This document shows positions 57,614 through 64,000 of a stretch of DNA of 64,000 nucleotides, in pieces. Each line of letters opens with the position of its first letter. Position 1 is the stretch's first letter. The notes beneath the pieces are model-generated. The model saw only the letters and a program-made list of their open reading frames with translations, did no database searches and had not been told where the DNA came from. Both the position numbers and the translations under genes were made by a program. The DNA is from a bacterium (lineage in GTDB: Bacteria > Bacillota > Bacilli > Lactobacillales > Streptococcaceae), in NCBI GenBank assembly GCA_905221295.1, contig CAJNCP010000001.1, positions 310,001-374,000 on the forward strand. Reading direction: 5' to 3'.

Positions 57614-58297
57614 ATGAATTTTTCCTTTTTACCAAAGTATTTACCTTATTTTAATTATGGTGCTCTCATCACTGTAGTGATTTCAATTCTGGTAGTCTTT
57701 TTCGGTACCATTCTAGGCGTCTTATTGGCCTTTGCTCAACGATCACGTTTTAAACCTCTTGTCTGGTTTGCGAATATCTATGTATGGATTTTCCGAGGAA
57801 CACCGATGATGGTGCAAATTATGATTGCTTTTGCCCTCATGCATATCGATGCGCCCACTATTCAAGTAGGGATTTTAGGTGTGGACCTTTCCCGCTTAAT
57901 TCCAGGTATTCTGATTATCTCGATGAACAGTGGTGCTTATGTGTCTGAAACTGTTCGTGCAGGTATCAATGCAGTTCCTAAAGGGCAGTTGGAGGCGGCT
58001 TATTCCTTGGGTATTCGTCCCAAAAATGCTATGCGTTATGTTATTTTACCACAGGCAATTAAGAATATTTTGCCAGCATTGGGAAATGAATTTATTACCA
58101 TTATCAAGGATAGTTCGCTTTTGTCAGCGATTGGGGTGATGGAGTTGTGGAATGGTGCAACGACAGTAGCGACAACAACTTATTTACCCTTGACTCCTCT
58201 TTTATTTGCAGCCTTTTATTACTTGATTATGACCTCTGTTTTGACAGTGGCTTTGAAAGCATTTGAAAATTACATTGGACAAGGAGACAAAAAATAA
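57614..58297 (+). CDS. Polar amino acid ABC transporter permease
   Basis: 227-residue HisM/GlnP-type permease with about five helices; the EAA loop reads [22 protein letters not shown]. The ribosome-binding site is weak. Its stop overlaps the start of the ATPase gene by one base. No binding-protein gene is adjacent. Confidence 0.92.
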   Translation: MNFSFLPKYLPYFNYGALITVVISILVVFFGTILGVLLAFAQRSRFKPLVWFANIYVWIFRGTPMMVQIMIAFALMHIDAPTIQVGILGVDLSRLIPGILIISMNSGAYVSETVRAGINAVPKGQLEAAYSLGIRPKNAMRYVILPQAIKNILPALGNEFITIIKDSSLLSAIGVMELWNGATTVATTTYLPLTPLLFAAFYYLIMTSVLTVALKAFENYIGQGDKK

Positions 58298-59031
58298 TGA
58301 CAGAAACCTTGATAAAAATTGAAGGCTTGCATAAGTCTTTTGGGAAAAACGAAGTTTTGAAAGGGATTGACCTTGAGATCAAAAGAGGGGAAGTCGTGGT
58401 GATTATTGGTCCGTCGGGTAGCGGAAAATCAACTCTCCTTCGTTCGATGAATCTCCTTGAAGAAGCAAGTAAAGGCAAGGTTATCTTTGAAGGGGTTGAT
58501 ATCACAGATAAGAAAAATGACCTTTTTGCCATGCGTGAAAAGATGGGCATGGTATTCCAACAATTCAACCTCTTTCCCAATATGACAGTGATGGAAAATA
58601 TCACTTTGTCACCAATTAAAACCAAAGGTGAAAGCAAGGAAGTTGCGGAGAAAAGAGCACAGGAACTGTTAGAAAAAGTTGGCTTGCCAGATAAGGCGAC
58701 GGCTTATCCTCAGAGTTTATCAGGTGGTCAGCAACAACGGATTGCCATTGCACGTGGACTTGCTATGGAACCAGATGTTTTGCTCTTTGATGAGCCGACT
58801 TCAGCCCTAGACCCTGAGATGGTTGGAGAAGTTCTAGCTGTTATGCAAGACCTCGCTAAGTCAGGGATGACCATGGTGATTGTGACTCATGAAATGGGAT
58901 TTGCCCGCGAGGTAGCAGACCGTGTTATCTTTATGGCGGATGGGGTTATTGTTGAAGATGGAAGGCCAGAGGAGATTTTTGACCAGACCCAAGAACAACG
59001 GACCAAGGATTTTTTGAGTAAGGTTTTGTAA
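58297..59031 (+). CDS. Polar amino acid ABC transporter ATPase
   Basis: 244-residue GlnQ-type ATPase: [29 protein letters not shown]. Forms a transporter with the preceding permease. Confidence 0.94.
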   Translation: MTETLIKIEGLHKSFGKNEVLKGIDLEIKRGEVVVIIGPSGSGKSTLLRSMNLLEEASKGKVIFEGVDITDKKNDLFAMREKMGMVFQQFNLFPNMTVMENITLSPIKTKGESKEVAEKRAQELLEKVGLPDKATAYPQSLSGGQQQRIAIARGLAMEPDVLLFDEPTSALDPEMVGEVLAVMQDLAKSGMTMVIVTHEMGFAREVADRVIFMADGVIVEDGRPEEIFDQTQEQRTKDFLSKVL

Positions 59032-59064
59032 GACCTCATTTTTAGAAGAAATGGAGTAGAAATC

Positions 59065-59385
59065 ATGGCTTCAAGTAAAGAATATTTAGCCTTTATTCTC
59101 GATCGGCTATCGGAGTTAGAGGAGATGAGTTATCGTCCAATGATGGGAGAGTATATCCTTTATTATCGTGGGAAGATTATTGGGGGAATCTATGATAATC
59201 GTCTGTTACTTAAGCTTGTGAAGGTAGTCATGGATCAATTGGGACAGACTAGGCTTGAACGTCCTTATGAAGGAGCTAAGGAGATGATTTTAATAGAAGA
59301 TCTTGAAGACAAGTTATTTTTAGCGAGACTAATCAAGGATATGTACGAAGTTTTGCCTGCTCCCAAGGTCAAAAAGAAAGCATGA
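59065..59385 (+). CDS. TfoX N-terminal domain protein
   Basis: 106 residues matching the TfoX/Sxy N-terminal domain (MSYRPMMGEYILYYRGKIIGGIYDN). In Gram-negatives this domain belongs to a competence regulator; the role of stand-alone Firmicute versions is unknown. It lies 33 bp after the ABC ATPase gene. Confidence 0.85.
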   Translation: MASSKEYLAFILDRLSELEEMSYRPMMGEYILYYRGKIIGGIYDNRLLLKLVKVVMDQLGQTRLERPYEGAKEMILIEDLEDKLFLARLIKDMYEVLPAPKVKKKA

Positions 59386-59412
59386 TAGACTTGCCTAAGA
59401 TAAATAGGCACT

Positions 59413-59435
59413 AAAAGCTCGATAAGAGCTTTTTC
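59413..59435 (+). terminator. Terminator after the TfoX-like gene
   Basis: AAGCTC-GATAA-GAGCTT stem and TTTT. Confidence 0.7.
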
Positions 59436-59455
59436 TTATAGTTTCAAACTATAAG
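59435..59455. repeat. 21-bp perfect palindrome
   Basis: CTTATAGTTT and AAACTATAAG around a single central C, between the TfoX-like terminator and the folD promoter. Could be a cruciform, an operator or the end of a decayed mobile element. Confidence 0.5.
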
Positions 59456-59495
59456 GTCTATTAGTCAAGAAGTGTTAGAATGCCAAGGTATTTTT

Positions 59496-59504
59496 TGATA
59501 TAAT
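59496..59504 (+). promoter_or_regulatory. Extended -10 promoter of folD
   Basis: TGA-TATAAT, 31 bp before the folD start. Confidence 0.6.
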
Positions 59505-59534
59505 AGAGGATATTTGATAGAAAAGAGAAGAAAT

Positions 59535-60392
59535 ATGGCACAGATTATTGATGGGAAGGCTCTTGCAGCTAAGTTACAAGGACAGTTGGCTGAAAAGACT
59601 GCCAAACTAAAAGAAGAAACAGGTCTAGTTCCAGGCTTGGTGGTGATTTTGGTGGGGGACAATCCTGCCAGTCAAGTCTACGTTCGCAACAAGGAACGGT
59701 CAGCTCTCGCTGCTGGCTTCCGTAGTGAAGTAGTGCGAGTTCCAGAGACCATTACCCAAGCGGAATTGTTAGACTTGATTGCCAAATACAATCAAGATCC
59801 AGCTTGGCATGGGATTTTGGTCCAGTTACCTTTGCCCAAACATATTGATGAAGAGGCAGTTTTATTTGCCATTGACCCCGAAAAAGATGTGGATGGTTTC
59901 CACCCGCTAAACATGGGTCGCCTCTGGTCTGGTCATCCAGTTATGATTCCTTCGACACCTGCAGGAATTATGGAGATGTTTCATGAATATGGGATTGAGT
60001 TGGAAGGTAAAAATGCGGTTGTTATCGGTCGTTCAAATATCGTTGGAAAACCGATGGCTCAGCTTCTTTTGGCTAAAAATGCAACAGTGACCTTGACCCA
60101 CTCACGCACCCATCATCTTGCTAAGGTGGCTGCTAAGGCGGATATTCTGGTGGTCGCAATCGGTCGTGCTAAGTTTGTGACTGCTGACTTTGTCAAACCT
60201 GGTGCAGTTGTCATTGATGTAGGGATGAACCGTGATGAAAATGGCAAGCTTTGTGGAGATGTTGACTATGATGCTGTTGCACCACTTGCCAGCCACATCA
60301 CACCTGTACCGGGTGGAGTTGGTCCTATGACTATTACTATGCTAATGGAGCAAACCTATCAGGCAGCGCTTCGTACACTGAACAAGGACTAG
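59535..60392 (+). CDS. folD: FolD, methylene-THF dehydrogenase/cyclohydrolase
   Basis: 285-residue bifunctional folate enzyme. Catalytic Tyr-Lys region ([10 protein letters not shown]), [19 protein letters not shown] and the nucleotide-binding [14 protein letters not shown] are present. ATG 59535 follows GAGAAGA; the frame from 59514 has no better start. Confidence 0.95.
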   Translation: MAQIIDGKALAAKLQGQLAEKTAKLKEETGLVPGLVVILVGDNPASQVYVRNKERSALAAGFRSEVVRVPETITQAELLDLIAKYNQDPAWHGILVQLPLPKHIDEEAVLFAIDPEKDVDGFHPLNMGRLWSGHPVMIPSTPAGIMEMFHEYGIELEGKNAVVIGRSNIVGKPMAQLLLAKNATVTLTHSRTHHLAKVAAKADILVVAIGRAKFVTADFVKPGAVVIDVGMNRDENGKLCGDVDYDAVAPLASHITPVPGGVGPMTITMLMEQTYQAALRTLNKD

Positions 60393-60396
60393 GAAG

Positions 60397-61170
60397 ATGA
60401 AATTCGTATTTGACCTGGATGGAACGCTGTCTTTTGACTACATGACCATAGATGAGGAGATTAAGCAGGTTCTATTAAAGGCTGAAGATTATGGGCATGA
60501 GCTTGTGTTTGCCTCAGCCCGCTCTTATCGGGATTGCTTGGGTTTATTAGGTACCGATCTCAGTCAGCGCTTGGTTATAGGTTTGAATGGTGGTGTAGCC
60601 TATTATCTGGGGAAAGCTATCTATGAAAGAAATCTCGATGCTAGAGTTTATCAGGCGCTAGTGGATTATTGCCAGACTTATAATCTCCCTTTCTTTGTAG
60701 ATGATTGCTTTGACTACAGTGGTCAGATTGTAGAGAAGATTCCATTTATTTCCAGTGTGGATCCCCTAAAGGTGGCTCGTCATCAGAAACTTGAGAACTT
60801 AGGGACTCCGATTAAGGTAGTCGTTTATATGGGTGACCATGATGATTTGCTTGATGATTTGCTTGGTCAGCTAGAAAGACTAGGACAGGCTCATCTCTCC
60901 TATCATGCGCATGAAAAGTGCCTCTATGTCAACCCCTTGGACACTCATAAGGCGACAACTGTTGAAAAGTTATGTGGGGAGGACTTCATTGCTTTTGGAA
61001 ATGACCAAAACGATGTTGAACTGTTTAAGACATCTCTTTATTCAGTTCAGATAGGAGACTTTGCTGGCCTTACTCCATATGCAGATGAAACGTTAGAGCT
61101 AAAAGGAGAACCTTCTCCAGCAGTAGCAGCTAAAATCTTACAGACCTTTGCGGAATTTAAGGGGAAATAG
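60397..61170 (+). CDS. HAD-superfamily hydrolase (Cof type)
   Basis: 257 residues: nucleophile DLDGTLS (residues 6-12), a C2-type cap, and GNDQNDVELF near 205. A cytoplasmic sugar- or nucleotide-phosphate phosphatase of unknown substrate. It starts 4 bp after folD. Confidence 0.9.
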   Translation: MKFVFDLDGTLSFDYMTIDEEIKQVLLKAEDYGHELVFASARSYRDCLGLLGTDLSQRLVIGLNGGVAYYLGKAIYERNLDARVYQALVDYCQTYNLPFFVDDCFDYSGQIVEKIPFISSVDPLKVARHQKLENLGTPIKVVVYMGDHDDLLDDLLGQLERLGQAHLSYHAHEKCLYVNPLDTHKATTVEKLCGEDFIAFGNDQNDVELFKTSLYSVQIGDFAGLTPYADETLELKGEPSPAVAAKILQTFAEFKGK

Positions 61171-61175
61171 TGTAG

Positions 61176-61199
61176 AAGGAGGTCTGAACCTCCTTTTGT
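61176..61199 (+). terminator. Terminator of folD-HAD
   Basis: AAGGAGGT-CTGA-ACCTCCTT stem and TTTT; TATAAT of the next gene follows at 61202-61207. Confidence 0.8.
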
Positions 61200-61223
61200 A
61201 GTATAATGGAGTGAGGTGATTAG

Positions 61224-62049
61224 ATGATTTTAAAAATTTATAATGGAGAATATAGTTTACAATGGGATGGAATATACTACTTAGCACTAATTGATTATCC
61301 AAATATTCAAGAGTGGGAATTAGAAAAAATTGCTAAATTTATAGCTTACGAAAAACTTCATAAACGTCAAACAAGTATCGAGTGTGTCGATTCTTGTTTG
61401 AAAAAAGAGATTTTAGATTACATCTGTCAGCATCCCTTTCTTCCACCATTTACCCCTCCCTACAGATAAAAGAGTAGCTTCGACTTATGATCTACATAAG
61501 AGGCTAGTGACTTCAGACTACTGTAGCCATACTACGACTATAGATGCAGCGATTTCTATTTTTAAAACAGGTCAGCTCTTATCTGCTGTGAAAGCCTTTA
61601 GGCGAGATGCTGAGGAGTTGGTTTTGGATAGTCGAAATGCTGCATCTGATCCGAAAGATTATTTTGACTATGTCATGTTAGGATGGTCAAATACAAGTTC
61701 TGGTTATCGATTGGCGATGGAGCGTTTATTAGGTCGAGCTCCTTCAGAGAAAGAATTACAAGATAAGTTTATTCCTGGAGTAAGTTTTCATTTTATCTAT
61801 ACAGATTTGATTAAAGTTCCTGGTTATATTTTTGATGGTTACCATGCTGTAAAAATTAAGGACATGCTTAATTTACTAAGTGAGTTGTATATTTGCATTA
61901 TTCCAACTCATAATAAGTGCCAATTTGAAAATATTATTCCAACTAAAATACAAGATAGGGTGCATTATCTTGACTATGATGGAGAAGACTTAGAAGAGTG
62001 GACTAAGAAAGTCTATCAAGTTGTTTTAAAACAATCAGATAAAGGATAG
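61224..62049 (+). pseudogene. Frameshifted gene of unknown function (two reading frames)
   Basis: Frame 1 (61224-61469, 81 residues) ends PPFTPPYR. The frame of 61507-62049 (180 residues) can be read back upstream to about 61456 as PTDKRVASTYDLHKRL without a stop. The total of 826 bases is one more than a multiple of three, and the switch falls in ACCCCTCCC (61452-61460). A single inserted C explains both. The C-terminal part (TTTIDAAISIFKTGQLLS) faintly recalls ADP-ribosyltransferase-like folds, but I do not assign it. Could also be a phase-variable tract or sequencing error. Confidence 0.75.
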
Positions 62050-62064
62050 TTGAGGGAAAAAACG

Positions 62065-62916
62065 ATGAAAGTGATTGATCAAACTTTATTAGAAAAAGTT
62101 ATTATTGAGCGTTCTCGTCACAGTCATAAGGGAGATTACGGTCGTCTGCTCTTGCTAGGAGGGACCTATCCTTATGGCGGAGCTATCATCATGTCAGCCA
62201 TTGCAGCTGTCAAAAGTGGGGCAGGGTTGGTGACTGTTGGCACGGATAAGGAAAATATTCCGGCTCTGCACAGTCATTTACCGGAGGCCATGGCATTTTC
62301 TCTTCAAGATCAGCAATTGTTAAAAGAGCAGTTGGAAAAGGCAGAAGTTGTCTTGTTAGGTCCGGGTTTGCGAGAGGATGCATTCGGAGAAGAACTCGTA
62401 AAACGGGTCTGTGACAGCCTTAGAAAAGACCAGATTTTGATTGCAGACGGCGGTGCTTTGGGCATCTTAGCAAAAGCTCATTTGACATTCCCATCTAGTC
62501 AGCTCATCCTAACCCCCCACCAAAAGGAATGGGAAAGATTGTCTGGTATAGTTCTTGACCATCAAAATAAAGAGACGACTGCTAGTGCTCTTTCAGCGTT
62601 TCCTCAAGGGACGATTTTAGTTGAGAAGGGTCCAGCGACTCGTATCTGGCAAGCTGGGCAGCCTGAATATTATCAATTAGAAGTCGGAGGCCCTTATCAA
62701 GCAACTGGTGGGATGGGAGATACACTTGCTGGGATGATTGCAGGTTTTGCAGGTCAGTTTCATCAAGTCAGTCTCTATGAGAGAGTGGTGGTAGCGACCT
62801 ATCTTCATTCAGCTATCGCGCAAGAACTAGCTCAAGAAAACTATCTTGTCTTGCCAACAGAAATTAGCAAGCTACTTCCGAGAGCAATGAAAAAAATATC
62901 TCAAAAAGGCAGCTAA
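62065..62916 (+). CDS. nnrD: ADP/ATP-dependent NAD(P)H-hydrate dehydratase
   Basis: 283-residue YjeF C-terminal-type enzyme repairing hydrated NAD(P)H. KGDYGRLLLLGG near the start, a LTPHQKEWERL segment and the catalytic GGMGDTLAG. No epimerase domain is fused. ATG 62065 follows GAGG; the TTG at 62050 is in frame but overlaps this site. Confidence 0.93.
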   Translation: MKVIDQTLLEKVIIERSRHSHKGDYGRLLLLGGTYPYGGAIIMSAIAAVKSGAGLVTVGTDKENIPALHSHLPEAMAFSLQDQQLLKEQLEKAEVVLLGPGLREDAFGEELVKRVCDSLRKDQILIADGGALGILAKAHLTFPSSQLILTPHQKEWERLSGIVLDHQNKETTASALSAFPQGTILVEKGPATRIWQAGQPEYYQLEVGGPYQATGGMGDTLAGMIAGFAGQFHQVSLYERVVVATYLHSAIAQELAQENYLVLPTEISKLLPRAMKKISQKGS

Positions 62917-62932
62917 TATCTTGGTTGTCTTT

Positions 62933-63095
62933 TTATGTTGATGTAGCTTTGTTGATAAAGTTTTCAAATACCTCAGAACCAGCGACCAACTGCTGTACTT
63001 GCGTGAAATTCTCACTTTTAAGGTCTTGATTTTTAGTCAAACTCGCAATTAAAGCGAGATTGTTATCAAAGTTGAGGGGTGTCAAATCATGCTTT
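62933..63095 (-). pseudogene. Possible remnant of a minus-strand gene's 3' end
   Basis: A minus-strand open frame of about 54 codons without a start codon reads KKHDLTPLNFDNNLALI, then LTKNQDLKSENFTQVQQL, ending FINKATST and TAA. Composition looks protein-like, and the upstream part is missing where the dinG promoter begins. No homologue recognised. Confidence 0.35.
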
Positions 63096-63098
63096 TTT

Positions 63099-63107
63099 TG
63101 ATATAAT
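63099..63107 (+). promoter_or_regulatory. Extended -10 promoter of dinG, predicting leaderless start
   Basis: TTG-A-TATAAT (63102-63107) ends 5 bp before ATG 63113 and 8 bp before ATG 63116; no ribosome-binding site. Confidence 0.5.
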
Positions 63108-63112
63108 TTTTA

Positions 63113-64000
63113 ATGATGAATGCGAGAAATAATCGGTATGTGGTCGTTGATTTAGAGGCGACCAGCACCGGAAGCAAGGCAAAAATTATTCAAGTAGGCA
63201 TTGTGGTGATTGAGCATGGTGAAATCATTGATCAGTATGCGACCGATGTCAATCCCCATGAACCCTTGGATTCTCATATCAAAGAATTAACGGGTCTGAC
63301 CGATCAGCGTTTGGCTGCGGCACCAGAGTTTTCTCAGGTGGCCGGAAAAATTTTTGAATTGGTTAAGGACGGTATTTTTGTTGCGCACAATGTACAGTTT
63401 GATGCCAACCTTCTTGCGGAATTTCTCTTTTTTGAAGGATATGAATTGCGCACACCGCGGGTGGATACAGTTGAGCTTGCCCAGGTTCTGTATCCTCAGT
63501 TTGAAAAGTATAACTTAGGTATACTTTGTCAAGAGTTGGGAATTGAGCTGGAACATGCCCACACTGCCCTGTCAGATGCTCAGGCAACAGCTGAACTCTT
63601 GCTTTACATGCGTCAAAAACTTTTTGAGCTACCTAAAGGGCTCTTAGAAAGCTTGTTAGACCTCGCAGACAACCTTCTCTATGAAAGTTATCTGTTGATT
63701 GAGGAGGTTTACCAGCAACAATCTCTCTTATCTTCGCCCGACTTGATGGAGCTTCATGGGCTTTTCCTCAGAAAGGAAAGCAAAGCCTTAGTCCCACGAA
63801 AGTTATCCAAAGATTTTGCTAAAAACATTTCTTTATTGGGGCTGGAGGAGCGTCCACAACAGCTGGAATTTGCGGAGAAGATTGAGCAATTATTGGAAGA
63901 ACACCAGACTTCCTTTATCCAAGCCCAAACGGGACTGGGCAAGACTTATGGTTATCTCCTCCCAGCTTTGAACTTGGAGAGTCAAGCAGGTATCTTAGTG
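63113..64000 (+). CDS. dinG: DinG-type helicase with DnaQ exonuclease domain, 3' end missing
   Basis: Open to the end of the window (296 codons). Residues ~9-165 are a DEDD exonuclease (VVDLEATSTG, HNVQFDANLL, HAHTALSDAQAT). Then a linker and the start of the XPD-like helicase with Walker A AQTGLGKT. Firmicute DinG carries this fusion and lacks the iron-sulfur cluster of E. coli DinG. ATG 63113 or 63116; both are within 10 bp of the -10. Confidence 0.93.
   Translation, partial: MMNARNNRYVVVDLEATSTGSKAKIIQVGIVVIEHGEIIDQYATDVNPHEPLDSHIKELTGLTDQRLAAAPEFSQVAGKIFELVKDGIFVAHNVQFDANLLAEFLFFEGYELRTPRVDTVELAQVLYPQFEKYNLGILCQELGIELEHAHTALSDAQATAELLLYMRQKLFELPKGLLESLLDLADNLLYESYLLIEEVYQQQSLLSSPDLMELHGLFLRKESKALVPRKLSKDFAKNISLLGLEERPQQLEFAEKIEQLLEEHQTSFIQAQTGLGKTYGYLLPALNLESQAGILV

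Overview
The window is a chromosomal segment of a mitis-group Streptococcus (S. mitis, S. oralis or S. pseudopneumoniae-like). It has low-GC Firmicute codon use, strong extended -10 promoters, and gene blocks known from pneumococcus: cdaA-cdaR-glmM, mntE and riboswitch-mgtA, copY-cupA-copA, spxB, clpP-livJHMGF, prfB-ftsE-ftsX, clpE and folD. The order of these blocks, and two accessory modules, do not match the pneumococcal layout as I remember it, so a commensal relative is more likely. This is inference; no search was run. I see no rRNA, tRNA, prophage, intact insertion sequence or CRISPR array.

Region 1 (1-11.2 kb) is housekeeping. It holds the 3' end of whiA, a candidate small RNA, a ferredoxin/flavodoxin-NADP reductase, the c-di-AMP and cell-wall module cdaA-cdaR-glmM, a DUF1149-degV pair, and the tightly packed chain dapB-cca-ABC-F-membrane protein. 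Region 2 (11.2-23.6 kb) is metal and redox physiology. The manganese exporter mntE is divergent from mgtA, which sits behind a yybP-ykoY Mn riboswitch. Then come a peptide-deformylase-like gene and a membrane protein, yaaA, the copper operon copY-cupA-copA with two cop boxes, and spxB with three cre-like sites.

Region 3 (23.6-27.0 kb) is a strikingly AT-rich accessory island. It encodes a RecF/ABC-like ATPase and a soluble Ser/Thr protein kinase, transcribed together, and abuts the decayed 3' end of a 6-phospho-beta-glucosidase gene. It is my first candidate for an undescribed (possibly anti-phage) system. Region 4 (27.1-39.3 kb) returns to core genes: manA, a TipA-like MerR regulator with its palindromic 19-bp-spacer promoter, a minus-strand block (degV, flavoprotein, Nudix), a TetR regulator, comEB, upp, clpP (CtsR box), ylbG and livJHMGF (CodY box).

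Region 5 (39.3-45.0 kb) is the second candidate system. A tandem repeat array and a near-consensus promoter precede a three-domain protein (winged helix, LicC-like cytidylyltransferase, LicA-like choline kinase), a 61-residue membrane microprotein and two nearly identical NCS1-family permeases. The permeases are separated by decayed copies of the kinase 3' end and the microprotein. It looks like an alternative route for taking up and activating choline or another amino alcohol.

Region 6 (45.1-64.0 kb) is core again: a CBS-ACT protein, prfB with its programmed frameshift, ftsE-ftsX, a glucose-type PTS transporter, a phosphodiesterase-family protein, DUF1827, Nudix, WYL and GyrI-like regulators, clpE (CtsR box), ykuJ, an amino-acid ABC transporter without a binding protein, a TfoX-like protein, folD, a HAD hydrolase, a frameshifted unknown gene, nnrD, and the 5' part of dinG running off the window.
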